The position numbers and the translations under genes were made by a program. Below, one piece after another: positions 52,619 to 61,938 of a stretch of 64,000 bases of DNA. Source of the DNA: Planctomycetota bacterium (GTDB taxonomy: Bacteria; Planctomycetota; UBA1135; UBA2386). The notes below the pieces were generated by a model. It ran no database searches and was not told the DNA's origin. It worked only from the letters and a program-made list of their open reading frames with translations. Each line of letters opens with the position of its first letter. The first letter of the stretch is position 1. The DNA is taken from NCBI GenBank assembly GCA_016794425.1, contig JAEUHR010000047.1, positions 62,001-126,000 on the forward strand. Reading direction: 5' to 3'.

Positions 52619-53977
52619 ATGACCTCCGCACACATGACCGCACCGAGCCTGCAGCAGCTCGCGCCGAACGTCACCGCGCGCGTCAAGGACGGCGACCTCG
52701 CCCTGGCACCGCTGGTCCTGCTCGGCATCGGCGCCGCGCTGGTGGGCGCCGCGTGGGCCACCGGCGGCCACGACTTCTACGGCAGCTACCTCGTGGGCTA
52801 CATGGGCGTCCTGGGCATCTGCCTCGGCGCGCTGTTCTTCACGATGCTGCAGCACATCACGCGCGCCGGCTGGAGCACCTCGGTGCGCCGCCTGGCCGAG
52901 AACACCAGCGCCGCGTTGCCGCTGATGGCGCTGCTGTTCGTGCCGGTGATCGTCGGCTGGAAGGACCTCTACCACCACTGGGCGCACGCCAACCACGCTG
53001 CCGACGGCACGCCGCTGCAGCCCGGTGACGCGGGCTACGACGCGGTGCTCGCCGGCAAGGAAGGCTGGCTGAACCCGACGTTCTTCTTCGTGCGCGTCGG
53101 CATCTACTTCCTGATCTGGGTCGGCCTCGCGACCTACTTCCGCCGCGCCTCGCTGAAGCAGGACGAGACCGGTGATCCGGCGATCAGCCTGCGGCTGTCG
53201 CGTGTCGCCGCGCCGGGCCTGCTGCTGTTCGCGCTGTCGACCACGTTCGCGGCGTTCGACTGGATCATGTCGATCGACCCGCACTGGTTCAGCACGATCT
53301 TCGGCCTGACCTACTTCGCCGGCGCCTTCATGGCGTTCCTGGCCTTCACGATCCTGATCGCGAAGTGGCTCGGCAAGAAGGGCTACCTGCGCGAAGCCAT
53401 CACCGTCGAGCACTACCACGATCTCGGCAAGCTGTTGTTCACGTTCATGGTCTTCTGGACCTACACGAACTTCAGCCAGTACATGCTGATCTGGTACGCG
53501 AACCTGCCCGAGGAAACGCGCTGGTTCGCCGACCGCGCCGAGGGCGGCTGGGGCGCCGTCGGCACCATCCTGGTCTTCGGCCACTTCTTCGTGCCGTTCG
53601 CCTTCCTGCTGTCGCGGCACGTCAAGCGCAACAGCGTGGCGCTGTCGATCGGTGCGATCTTCCTGCTGGTGATCCACTGCTTCGACATGCAGTTCCTGAT
53701 CCTGCCGGCGCTGCGCACCGGTGAGCACGCGGCCGACCACGCGGCCCACGCCGCCGGCCACGGCGAGGGCGTCGCGGTCGCGATCGAGAGCGGCCTGCAG
53801 CGCTTCCCGCACGACCTCGCGACCTACCTGCACGGCGTCGGCTGGGCCGACTTCGGCTGCTTCCTGGGCCTGCTCGCGGTGGTCGCCGGCTTCACGCTGA
53901 TGAACGTGCGCCGCAGCAACCTGCTGCCGGTGCGCGATCCGCGCCTGGCCGAGTCGCTGCACTTCCAGAACTTCTGA
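52619..53977 (+). CDS. actF: Alternative complex III NrfD-like subunit ActF
   Basis: A 452-residue integral membrane protein with about ten helices, homologous to ActC within the NrfD-like group, as in the known alternative complex III. Landmarks include ALFFTMLQHITRAGW near 75-90 and FDWIMSIDPHWFST. A His/Ala-rich loop (HAADHAAHAAGHGEG) before the last helices is probably a local feature of this lineage. ActF completes the six core subunits of the complex. Confidence 0.93.
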   Translation: MTSAHMTAPSLQQLAPNVTARVKDGDLALAPLVLLGIGAALVGAAWATGGHDFYGSYLVGYMGVLGICLGALFFTMLQHITRAGWSTSVRRLAENTSAALPLMALLFVPVIVGWKDLYHHWAHANHAADGTPLQPGDAGYDAVLAGKEGWLNPTFFFVRVGIYFLIWVGLATYFRRASLKQDETGDPAISLRLSRVAAPGLLLFALSTTFAAFDWIMSIDPHWFSTIFGLTYFAGAFMAFLAFTILIAKWLGKKGYLREAITVEHYHDLGKLLFTFMVFWTYTNFSQYMLIWYANLPEETRWFADRAEGGWGAVGTILVFGHFFVPFAFLLSRHVKRNSVALSIGAIFLLVIHCFDMQFLILPALRTGEHAADHAAHAAGHGEGVAVAIESGLQRFPHDLATYLHGVGWADFGCFLGLLAVVAGFTLMNVRRSNLLPVRDPRLAESLHFQNF

Positions 53978-53990
53978 CCCGCCAACGACC

Positions 53991-54314
53991 ATGTCCCACG
54001 GCAAGCACTCCGACGAGCACTACGGCGAACCGGGCGCACGGCATCAAGCGGTCGCGCTGGACCCCGAACACGACATCAACGCGAAGTCGGCGACCCTGTG
54101 GGTCGTCGGCGGTGCGATCGTCACCTTCGTCTGCCTGTGGGTGATGGTGCCGATCTTCCTGCGCGTGCAGCAGGAGGAGCGCGCGCGCAAGGTCGAGCAG
54201 ACCGAGAACGTCGAATACAACGAGGTGAAGGCGCACGAGCGGGCCTTCCTGGGCGGCCAGAACCCGACCAAGCGTTCGATCGCCGACGTCCTGAAGCAGC
54301 TGGCGGGCAACTGA
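53991..54314 (+). CDS. Small single-helix membrane protein in the ACIII/caa3 operon
   Basis: A 107-residue protein with a His-rich N-terminus (HGKHSDEHYG), one transmembrane helix (about 36-58) and a charged C-terminal tail with LGGQNPTKRSIADVL. I do not recognise a named family. It lies between actF and the SCO gene with one base to the next start, so it is expressed with the respiratory complex. It may be an accessory subunit or an assembly factor; neither is shown by the sequence. Confidence 0.8.
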   Translation: MSHGKHSDEHYGEPGARHQAVALDPEHDINAKSATLWVVGGAIVTFVCLWVMVPIFLRVQQEERARKVEQTENVEYNEVKAHERAFLGGQNPTKRSIADVLKQLAGN

Positions 54315-54315
54315 C

Positions 54316-55146
54316 ATGCGGCGCCTCTCCCTCGCCACGCTGATCGCCGTCGCCAGTGCGGTGCCCGCGCAGGGTCCCGGCATGTCGCCGACGTCGAAGA
54401 TGGAGACCCGCGAGGAGGCGGCGTCGATGGTCGACCGCATCGGCGCCGTCGTCGACCCGGCGCTGACCTTCACCGACGAGCGCGGCTACCCGTTCGAGCT
54501 GCGGCAGCTGTTCCCCGGCACCCAGCCGGTCGTGCTGCTGCTCGGCTACTACAGCTGCCCCGCGATGTGCGGCCAGGTGCTCGACGCGGCGTTCCGCGCG
54601 CTCAGCGACGTCGACCTGCAGCCGGGCACCGACTACCGGATCCTGAACGTCTCGATCGACCCGCGCGAGACCGCCGCGACCGCGCGCGACCGCAAGCAGA
54701 ACTTCCTGCCGAAGCTGATGAAGACCGGCGGCGACTCTGCCTGGCGCGTCTGCGTCGGCGACGAAGCCAACGTCACGAAGCTCTGCGAGACCGTCGGCTT
54801 CCGCTACTACTGGTCCGAGCACACGAACCAGTACGCGCACCCGCCGGCGGTGGTCTTCCTGACGCCGCAGGGCAAGGTCAGCCGCGTGATCGTCAACACG
54901 TGGTTCGACGCCAGCGACATGCGACTCGCGCTGGTCGAGGCCAGCGAGGGCCGGCTCGGCACCTTCTGGGATCAGGTGCAGCTCAACTGCCTGACCTTCG
55001 ATCCACGCACCAACACCTATTCCCTCATGGCGATGACCGTCATGCGCATCGGCGGCGCAGTGACCCTGGTCGTGCTCGCAGCGATGATCTTCGTGCTGCT
55101 GCGCCGTGAGCGCCGTCGTTCGCCCACCTCTGCCGCCATCGCCTGA
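54316..55146 (+). CDS. SCO1/SenC-type copper chaperone
   Basis: A 276-residue thioredoxin-fold protein with a signal peptide (1-19) and a C-terminal transmembrane helix (about 240-262). Copper-binding CPAMC is at 81-85 and the conserved histidine follows near 175 (YAHPPAVVF). SCO proteins deliver copper to the CuA site of cytochrome oxidase subunit II, and coxB is the next gene. The C-terminal anchor instead of an N-terminal one is less common. Confidence 0.93.
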   Translation: MRRLSLATLIAVASAVPAQGPGMSPTSKMETREEAASMVDRIGAVVDPALTFTDERGYPFELRQLFPGTQPVVLLLGYYSCPAMCGQVLDAAFRALSDVDLQPGTDYRILNVSIDPRETAATARDRKQNFLPKLMKTGGDSAWRVCVGDEANVTKLCETVGFRYYWSEHTNQYAHPPAVVFLTPQGKVSRVIVNTWFDASDMRLALVEASEGRLGTFWDQVQLNCLTFDPRTNTYSLMAMTVMRIGGAVTLVVLAAMIFVLLRRERRRSPTSAAIA

Positions 55147-55160
55147 CCCGCAGGACAACC

Positions 55161-56210
55161 GTGTTCCACTTCACGATCCAAGAACCGGCCGCCCAGAGCC
55201 CAGCCCCGCCGCAGGCGATCGATGCCTTCGGCCAGTTGCCGCAGTTGGCGAGCACGTTCGACCACGTCGACGGGCTGTTCTACTTCACCTACGCGGTCTG
55301 CATCTTCTTCTTCGTCCTGATCGTCGGCGTGCTGCTGTTCTCGGTGGTCAAGTACCGCCGCAAGACGTGGGATCAGCCGCCGCAGTCGAGCGTGACGCAC
55401 AACACGCCGCTCGAAGTGGTCTGGACCGTGATCCCGCTGATCATCGTCATGGTGATGTTCGCGTGGGGCTACATGGGCGCCCGCGACATGACGATCGCGC
55501 CGGCCGAAGCGTCGCGGAACCTCTACAAGGCGACCGCGAAGCAGTGGAACTGGACCTTCAGCTACCCGAACGACCCGGCGCAGAGCTTCAACGAGGTCTG
55601 GGTCGTCAAGGACAAGCCGGTCGAGTTCCTGCTCGAGTCGACCGACGTGCTGCACGCGTTCTACCTGCCGGCGATGCGCGTCAAGCGCGACGTGATCCCG
55701 GGCCGCTACCAGACGATCTGGTTCCAGCCGACGCAGCTCGGCCAGTTCCACCTGTTCTGCGCCGAGTACTGCGGCAAGGACCACTCGCGCATGTATGCGA
55801 AGGTCCACGTCGTCACGGCCGAGGAATACGCCAAGCGGCCGTGGGACCTGTGGGACGACAGCACGCCGGCGGCGGCCGCCAAGAGCGGCGCGAGCCTCTA
55901 CAGCCAGATCTGCGCCAGCTGCCACACCGTCAACGGCACGCCCAGTGTCGGTCCGAGCTGGAAGGGCCTGTTCGTCAAGAACGCCGACGGCACGATCGTC
56001 GGCCGCCAGCGTGAGGTCATCGAGGGCGGCGCACGCAAGACGATCACGGTCGACGAGGCCTACATCCTCGAGTCGATCAAGAAGCCGGACGCCAAGAAGG
56101 TCGCGGAAGAGCCCTACGTGCGCAACGCGATGACCGCGTTCCCCGACCTGGAGGAACGCAAGATCAAGGGCCTGATCGAGTACATGAAGTCTCTGGCGGA
56201 CACCAAGTGA
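55161..56210 (+). CDS. coxB: Cytochrome c oxidase subunit II with fused cytochrome c (caa3 type)
   Basis: A 349-residue protein. Two transmembrane helices (about 42-62 and 90-110) precede the CuA domain. CuA ligands are seen at LHAFYLPAMR (His) and in CAEYCGKDH starting at C200. A cytochrome c domain follows with CASCH at 251-255 and a Met near the end (AMTAFP). The fused cytochrome makes this a caa3 oxidase that takes electrons from alternative complex III without a separate soluble carrier. The GTG start at 55161 is 14 bases after the SCO stop. Confidence 0.95.
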   Translation: MFHFTIQEPAAQSPAPPQAIDAFGQLPQLASTFDHVDGLFYFTYAVCIFFFVLIVGVLLFSVVKYRRKTWDQPPQSSVTHNTPLEVVWTVIPLIIVMVMFAWGYMGARDMTIAPAEASRNLYKATAKQWNWTFSYPNDPAQSFNEVWVVKDKPVEFLLESTDVLHAFYLPAMRVKRDVIPGRYQTIWFQPTQLGQFHLFCAEYCGKDHSRMYAKVHVVTAEEYAKRPWDLWDDSTPAAAAKSGASLYSQICASCHTVNGTPSVGPSWKGLFVKNADGTIVGRQREVIEGGARKTITVDEAYILESIKKPDAKKVAEEPYVRNAMTAFPDLEERKIKGLIEYMKSLADTK

Positions 56211-56220
56211 GGCTGCACCG

Positions 56221-57882
56221 ATGACCACCAACGTCCCCGTGATCGATGTGCACGCCGAGGCCCACGGCAGCGGCAGCACGCACTACCTGAACTGCTCGAA
56301 GGGCTTCTGGTCGTGGGCAGGAACCCTCGATCACAAGCGCATCGGCCTGATGTACCTGATCGGGACCGGCGTCGCCTTCCTGGCCGGTGGCCTGTTCGCG
56401 CTGCTGGTGCGCCTGCACCTGTGGCAGCCGGACGGCCTGCTGTTCAAGGACAACGTGCAGTACAACCAGATCTTCACGTTGCACGGCGCCTTCATGGTGT
56501 TCCTGTTCGTGATCCCGGCGATCCCCGGGTCGCTCGGGAACATGGTGCTGCCGCTGATGCTCGGCGCGAAGGACGTCGCGCTGCCGCGCCTGAACCTGCT
56601 GAGCTTCTACCTGTGGGTGACCGGCGCCGTGCTGGCGGCGCTGGCGATCATCCTCGGCGGCTTCGACACCGGCTGGACGTTCTACGCGCCGTACAGCCTC
56701 TACACGGACCAGGCCGTCGTCACGATCGGCCTCGCGGTGTTCGTGCTCGGCTTCAGCTCGATCTTCACCGGGCTGAACTTCATCGTCACCGTGCACAAGC
56801 TGCGCGCGCCGGGCCTGACCTGGTTCCGCATGCCGCTGTTCGTGTGGGCGCTCTACGCGACGTCGATCCTGCAGGTGCTGGCGACGCCGGTGCTCGGCAT
56901 CACGGTGCTGCTGGTCGCGTTCGAACGGCTCTACCACATCGGCATCTTCGACCCGCGCCTCGGCGGCGACCCGGTGCTGTTCGAGCACTTCTTCTGGTTC
57001 TACAGCCACCCGGCCGTCTACATCATGGTGCTGCCGGCCTTCGGCATCATCAGCGAGCTGGTGTCGGTGCACAGCAGGAAGCCGCTGTTCGGCTACAAGC
57101 TGATCGCGTTCAGCTCCCTCGCGATCGCGATCATCAGCTTCCTCGTGTGGGGCCACCACATGTTCACGTCGGGGCAGTCGACGTACGCGATGTTCGCGTT
57201 CTCGTTCCTGACGTTCTTCGTGGCGATCCCGACCGCGATCAAGGAGTTCAGCTGGGTCGCGACGGTGTGGAAGGGCTCGATCGCGCTGAACGCGCCGATG
57301 CTCTACACGCTGGCGTTCCTGATCATCTTCGCGATCGGCGGCCTCACCGGTGTGATCCTCGGCTCGCTGAACGTCGACATCCACCTGCACGACACCTACT
57401 TCGTCGTCGCCCACTTCCACTACGTGATGATGGGTTCGATCGCGCTGGCCTTCTTCGCGGGCCTGCACCACTGGTGGCCGAAGATGTTCGGCGTGATGTA
57501 CGACGAGACGATGGCGAAGATCGCCTGCGGCCTCATCTTCGTCGGCTTCAACGCGACGTTCATCCCGCAGTTCATCATGGGCAGCCGCGGCATGCCGCGG
57601 CGCTACGCGACCTACGTGCCCGAGTACCAGCCGTACCACATGGCGTCGACGATCGGCGCGATGATCCTCGGCGTCGGCGTCGCGGTGATGGTGTTCTGCT
57701 TCGTCGCCTCGCTGTTCCAGCGCAAGAAGGCAATGCAGAACCAGTGGGGCGGCGTCACGCTCGACTGGCTCACCCCGACCCCGCCGCCGCTCGAGAACTT
57801 CGCCGAGGCACCGACGGTCACGAACGAGGTCTACGACTACTCGACGCTCGACTACAAGGCGATGCAGACGCCGGTCCGCTGA
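56221..57882 (+). CDS. coxA: Cytochrome c oxidase subunit I, type A2
   Basis: A 553-residue, twelve-helix heme-copper oxidase subunit. Heme a and a3/CuB ligands are present: H88 (TLHGAF), H263 (YSHPAVY), H312-H313 (WGHHMF), and H398/H400 (AHFHYVM). The YSHPAVY motif lacks the glutamate of HPEVY in type A1 enzymes; a YSHP motif here is the mark of type A2 oxidases such as those of Thermus and Rhodothermus. It reduces oxygen to water and pumps protons. It starts 10 bases after coxB. Confidence 0.96.
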   Translation: MTTNVPVIDVHAEAHGSGSTHYLNCSKGFWSWAGTLDHKRIGLMYLIGTGVAFLAGGLFALLVRLHLWQPDGLLFKDNVQYNQIFTLHGAFMVFLFVIPAIPGSLGNMVLPLMLGAKDVALPRLNLLSFYLWVTGAVLAALAIILGGFDTGWTFYAPYSLYTDQAVVTIGLAVFVLGFSSIFTGLNFIVTVHKLRAPGLTWFRMPLFVWALYATSILQVLATPVLGITVLLVAFERLYHIGIFDPRLGGDPVLFEHFFWFYSHPAVYIMVLPAFGIISELVSVHSRKPLFGYKLIAFSSLAIAIISFLVWGHHMFTSGQSTYAMFAFSFLTFFVAIPTAIKEFSWVATVWKGSIALNAPMLYTLAFLIIFAIGGLTGVILGSLNVDIHLHDTYFVVAHFHYVMMGSIALAFFAGLHHWWPKMFGVMYDETMAKIACGLIFVGFNATFIPQFIMGSRGMPRRYATYVPEYQPYHMASTIGAMILGVGVAVMVFCFVASLFQRKKAMQNQWGGVTLDWLTPTPPPLENFAEAPTVTNEVYDYSTLDYKAMQTPVR

Positions 57883-57924
57883 CCGACGCCGAACCGCTCA
57901 CGCCACCGCTCCACAGGATCCAGC

Positions 57925-58659
57925 ATGAGTCACGACGGTCACCACTCGGTAGTGATCCCGGCGCCGGGACCCGAGTTCGTTCCCCACACGGTGGCGCACC
58001 ACTTCGACACGCCGGTGCAGGAGTTCCAGGCGGCGAAGCTCGGCTTCTGGCTGTTCCTGGCCACGGAAATCCTGCTCTTCGGCGGTCTGTTCGCCGCGTA
58101 CTTCTACTTCCACGAGAGCTACCCCGAGACGTTCCGCCTCGGCGGCCGGCAGCTCGACTGGAAGCTCGGCGCGCTGAACACGACCGTGCTGCTGATCAGT
58201 TCGTGGACGATGGCGATGGGCGTGCGCTCGGCGCAGACCAGCCAGAAGCAGAAGACGCTGATGTACTGCGCGCTGACGGTGCTCGGCGCGGCGATCTTCA
58301 TGGTCGTCAAGTTCTTCGAGTACAAGGCGAAGAACGAGCACGGCCTGATCGTCTTCTCGGAGCTGTTCCACCCGTACGACGGTGCGACCGGCTCGATCCC
58401 GTGGTTCAAGGACTACCACGGCGTCATGGCCGGCGTGCCGCACGGCCACCTGTTCTTCGCGATCTACCTGACGATGACGGCCATCCACGGCCTGCACGTC
58501 GTGATCGGCGCCGGCCTGATCCTCTGGGTCATGAAGGGCGCCGCGAAGGGTCGCTTCCACGCCGGCTACTTCCTGCCGGTCGACCTCGTCGGTCTCTACT
58601 GGCACCTGGTCGACCTGATCTGGATCTTCCTGTTCCCCCTGCTCTACCTGGTACCGTGA
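57925..58659 (+). CDS. coxC: Cytochrome c oxidase subunit III
   Basis: A 244-residue membrane protein with about five to seven helices, recognisable by AAKLGFWLFLATEILLFGGL, split at residues 36-55, and by AIHGLHVVIGAG and GLYWHLVDLIWIFLFPLLY near the end, which match the subunit III family. It stabilises subunit I. A segment near residues 108-155 (YKAKNEHGLIVFSEL) faces the periplasm. Its stop shares one base with the coxD start (TGATG). Confidence 0.94.
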   Translation: MSHDGHHSVVIPAPGPEFVPHTVAHHFDTPVQEFQAAKLGFWLFLATEILLFGGLFAAYFYFHESYPETFRLGGRQLDWKLGALNTTVLLISSWTMAMGVRSAQTSQKQKTLMYCALTVLGAAIFMVVKFFEYKAKNEHGLIVFSELFHPYDGATGSIPWFKDYHGVMAGVPHGHLFFAIYLTMTAIHGLHVVIGAGLILWVMKGAAKGRFHAGYFLPVDLVGLYWHLVDLIWIFLFPLLYLVP

Positions 58660-59063
58660 TGAGCGCCCACCACGACGACCACTCCCACGGTGCGCTCCAG
58701 ATGGGGCACCACCACGTCTCGAGCTCGGCGATGTTCTTCAACGTGCTCGTCGCGCTGCTGATCCTGACCGTCATCACGGTCGGCGCGTCGCGCATCGACT
58801 TCGGCTCGGCCAACATGCTGATCGCGATGGCGATCGCCAGCATCAAGGCGTCGCTGGTCATCGCGATCTTCATGCACGTGAAGTGGGACACGGCGATCAA
58901 CCGGATCGTCTTCCTGAGTTCCTTCCTGTTCCTCTCGCTGCTGTTCATCTTCACGCTGGCCGACCACGCGACGCGGCGCTGGGACCACGAAATGCACACG
59001 ACGCGTACGCCGGTCGACAAGCAGTGGGTCTACAAGCAGCACGAGCACGCTGGGGACCACTGA
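58659..59063 (+). CDS. coxD: Cytochrome c oxidase subunit IV (CoxD/CtaF-like)
   Basis: A 134-residue protein with three helices (about 25-43, 51-70 and 82-100) and a His-rich N-terminus (AHHDDHSHG). The segments FNVLVALLILTVITV and IKASLVIAIFMHVKWD are diagnostic of bacterial subunit IV. It is the last gene of the respiratory operon; the SNF2 helicase start follows after 16 bases, so read-through into that gene is possible. Confidence 0.9.
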   Translation: MSAHHDDHSHGALQMGHHHVSSSAMFFNVLVALLILTVITVGASRIDFGSANMLIAMAIASIKASLVIAIFMHVKWDTAINRIVFLSSFLFLSLLFIFTLADHATRRWDHEMHTTRTPVDKQWVYKQHEHAGDH

Positions 59064-59079
59064 GCTGCACGCCGCCTTC

Positions 59080-61938
59080 TTGCATTCGCGCCAGCCGGCG
59101 GAAGCCCGGATCGCGCTGTGGTCCGACGTCGGCAGCGACGGCGTCGCGGCGTCGTTGCCGCCCGAGCTCGCGCAGCGCGCCGAGCCGGTCGAAGTCCAGC
59201 TGCTGATCCCGGTCGAGGAGTCGTCGCTGCGACCCCGCTCCGGCGGCGGCGACAGTGACGACGACGAACGGGCGCCGAGCCGCACGGCGCCCGCGTTGTG
59301 GTCGATTCCGGCACTCGGTCTGCCGCTGGCCCAGGCGGTGCCGTGGCTCGCGGGCCTCGACCCGCGCCAGCAACCGCCGGCCCTGCGCGCGCTGTCCGCC
59401 GCCAGCCGCCTCGTGCTGCGGCTCTGTGCGCGCGGCGACTTCGCGCCCGGTCCGCAGCCCGGCGTGCTGCACTACACGCCGCACTGGAGCACCGACACGC
59501 AGTGGGTGCTGGCGGCGATCGCGGAGATCGTGCCCGGCAGCCTGTGCACGGCGCGCGCAGCGGTGCCCGACGATCCGGTCTACGCGGTGACGCAGCGCAA
59601 CTTCGTGGTCGCCTTCGTCGGCCACGCGCTCGACCAGGTCGTGCTCGCCGCCGCCGCGGCCGGCAACGCGCCGGCGCCGCGCTTCCCGAAGGCCGAGCGC
59701 CTGCCGAAGGAGTTCTGGCAGACGCCGATGGTGCCGGTGCTCGAGATCCTGGTGCCCGACCAGCCGCTCGAGGAAGGCGCCCCGTGGGGCCTGCAGATCC
59801 TCGTGCGCCCGATCCCGACGATCGCGCACACCGAGACCATCGAAAGCCTGCACCTGCGGCTCGCGGCGTCGCCGTTCGCCAACGAGCTGGCGACCGACAG
59901 CATCTACCGCATCGAGCAGACGATCGAACGCACGGCCGAGAAGCTGCCGGCGCTGCGCCGCGCGCGCAACCTCAGCGACGGCCGCGCCAGCCTGACGCGC
60001 CAGGAGCTGGACCAGATCCTCGACCACCTGCCGCTGCTCGAGAGCGAAGGCTTCGAACTGACGCTGCCCGGCGTCGAATCGATGCAGCGGCTGTCGGCCC
60101 GCGTGACGATCTCCGAGGCCAAGGGCCAGGCGAACGATCCGCGGCCGTGGTTCGAGTTCCGCTGGAGCCTCGCCGTCGGCGACGTCGAGCTCAGCAACGC
60201 CGAGTTCGAGCAGCTGGTCGACGCACGCACGCCGCTGGTGTTCATCGACCGCCGGCCGGTGCTGCTGTCGCCCAAGGACCGCGACGCGCTGCGCGACTTC
60301 AAGAAGCGCATGGCCGAGGGCGGCGAGCGCGTCAGCTTCTTCGAGGCACTGCGGCTGCGGCTCGGCGGCGCGTCGCACCTGCACGGCCTGGCGATGGAGA
60401 CGATCGCCACGACGCCGCGCCTCGAGCAGCTGCTGCAGAGCCTCGAACGCGCGCGCATGGTCGAGGAGCGCGAACTGCCGCCGGGCTTCATCGGCGAACT
60501 GCGCCCGTACCAGCAGCGCGGCCTCGCCTGGATGCACTTCCTGGTCGACCAGGGCTTCGGCGCGTGCCTGGCCGACGACATGGGCCTCGGCAAGACGATC
60601 CAGGCGATCGCGGTGATGCTGGACTGGCGGCTGCGCCGCAAGAGCGACCGCGCGATCCTGATCGTGTGCCCGGTGTCCGTGCTCGGCAACTGGCGCCGCG
60701 AACTGCTGCGCTTCGCGCCGCAACTGCGCGTCGTGATGCACCACGGCAAGGGCCGCGCCGAGACGGCCGAGTCGTTCCTGCGCGTGGTGCAAGAGCACGA
60801 CATCCTGCTGACCAGCTACAACCTGCTGCAGCGCGACGAAGAGCTGATGGCCGACATCACGTTCGACGGCGTCGTGCTCGACGAGGCGCAGAACATCAAG
60901 AACCCGACCACGCGCCAGTCGAAGGTCGCGCGCCAGCTGAAGGGCCACTTCCGCCTGGCGCTGACCGGCACGCCGCTCGAGAACCGGCCGCTCGACCTGT
61001 GGTCGATCATGGACTTCCTCAACGAAGGCCTGCTCGGCTCGCGGACGCAGTTCACGCAGACGCTCGAGCACCCGATCGTCAAGCAGCGGCAGCGCGGCTC
61101 GATGTCGGCGCTGGCGCGGCTGGTGCGGCCGTTCGTGCTGCGGCGCCTGAAGACCGACCCGGAGATCGTCGCCGACCTGCCGGAGAAGTCCGAACAGATC
61201 GTCGCCGCGGTGTTGTCGCGCGAGCAGGCGATCCTCTACGAGTCCGTCGTGCGCAAGGGCCTGCAGGAGGTCGAGAAGGCCGCCGAGGGCATCCAGCGCC
61301 GCGGCGCGATCCTCACCACGCTGCTGCGCCTGAAGCAGGTCTGCAACCACCCGGCGCACTACCTGATGGACGGCAGCGCGCTGCCGAGCCGCTCCGGCAA
61401 GCTCGACCTGCTCAGCGAGATGGTCGAGGAGGCGCTCGAGGAAGGCGACCGCTGCCTCGTCTTCACGCAGTTCAAGGAGATGGGCTCGCTGCTGAAGACC
61501 CACATGGAGAACCTCTTCGGCGCCGGCGTGCTGTTCCTGCACGGCGGCGTGCCGCAGAAGGAGCGCGACCAGATGGTCGCCGACTTCCAGGAGTCGCGGC
61601 CCGACGGGCCGAAGATCTTCGTGCTGTCGCTGAAGGCTGGCGGCACCGGCCTCAACCTGACCGCCGCGAACCGCGTGTTCCACTTCGACCGCTGGTGGAA
61701 CCCGGCGGTCGAGGACCAGGCGACCGACCGCGCGTTCCGCATCGGCCAGCAGCGCAACGTGTTCGTGCACAAGTTCGTCTGCACCGGCACGCTCGAGGAG
61801 CGCATCCAGCAGATGCTCGATCGCAAGCGCGAGGTCGCCGACAACCTGTTGGCCGCCGGCGAGAACTGGATCACCGAGCTGACCAACGAAGAGCTGAAGC
61901 GGCTGCTGACGCTGGATCGCAAGGAGGCGCTGGCGTGA
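59080..61938 (+). CDS. SNF2-family helicase (HepA/RapA-like ATPase)
   Basis: A 952-residue protein. After about 480 residues of poorly conserved sequence comes a full SNF2 ATPase. It has ADDMGLGKT (motif I, near 499-506), CPVSVLGNW (Ia), DEAQ at 601-604 (II), LTGTPLENR (III), and later GGTGLNLT and QATDRAFRIGQ (V and VI). It should move along double-stranded DNA, perhaps to remodel protein-DNA complexes. The TTG start at 59080 is the first standard in-frame start; homology seems to begin upstream (ELHAAF), so an unusual CTG start at 59065 or 59050 is possible. It is coupled to the next gene by GTGA. Confidence 0.9.
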   Translation: MHSRQPAEARIALWSDVGSDGVAASLPPELAQRAEPVEVQLLIPVEESSLRPRSGGGDSDDDERAPSRTAPALWSIPALGLPLAQAVPWLAGLDPRQQPPALRALSAASRLVLRLCARGDFAPGPQPGVLHYTPHWSTDTQWVLAAIAEIVPGSLCTARAAVPDDPVYAVTQRNFVVAFVGHALDQVVLAAAAAGNAPAPRFPKAERLPKEFWQTPMVPVLEILVPDQPLEEGAPWGLQILVRPIPTIAHTETIESLHLRLAASPFANELATDSIYRIEQTIERTAEKLPALRRARNLSDGRASLTRQELDQILDHLPLLESEGFELTLPGVESMQRLSARVTISEAKGQANDPRPWFEFRWSLAVGDVELSNAEFEQLVDARTPLVFIDRRPVLLSPKDRDALRDFKKRMAEGGERVSFFEALRLRLGGASHLHGLAMETIATTPRLEQLLQSLERARMVEERELPPGFIGELRPYQQRGLAWMHFLVDQGFGACLADDMGLGKTIQAIAVMLDWRLRRKSDRAILIVCPVSVLGNWRRELLRFAPQLRVVMHHGKGRAETAESFLRVVQEHDILLTSYNLLQRDEELMADITFDGVVLDEAQNIKNPTTRQSKVARQLKGHFRLALTGTPLENRPLDLWSIMDFLNEGLLGSRTQFTQTLEHPIVKQRQRGSMSALARLVRPFVLRRLKTDPEIVADLPEKSEQIVAAVLSREQAILYESVVRKGLQEVEKAAEGIQRRGAILTTLLRLKQVCNHPAHYLMDGSALPSRSGKLDLLSEMVEEALEEGDRCLVFTQFKEMGSLLKTHMENLFGAGVLFLHGGVPQKERDQMVADFQESRPDGPKIFVLSLKAGGTGLNLTAANRVFHFDRWWNPAVEDQATDRAFRIGQQRNVFVHKFVCTGTLEERIQQMLDRKREVADNLLAAGENWITELTNEELKRLLTLDRKEALA

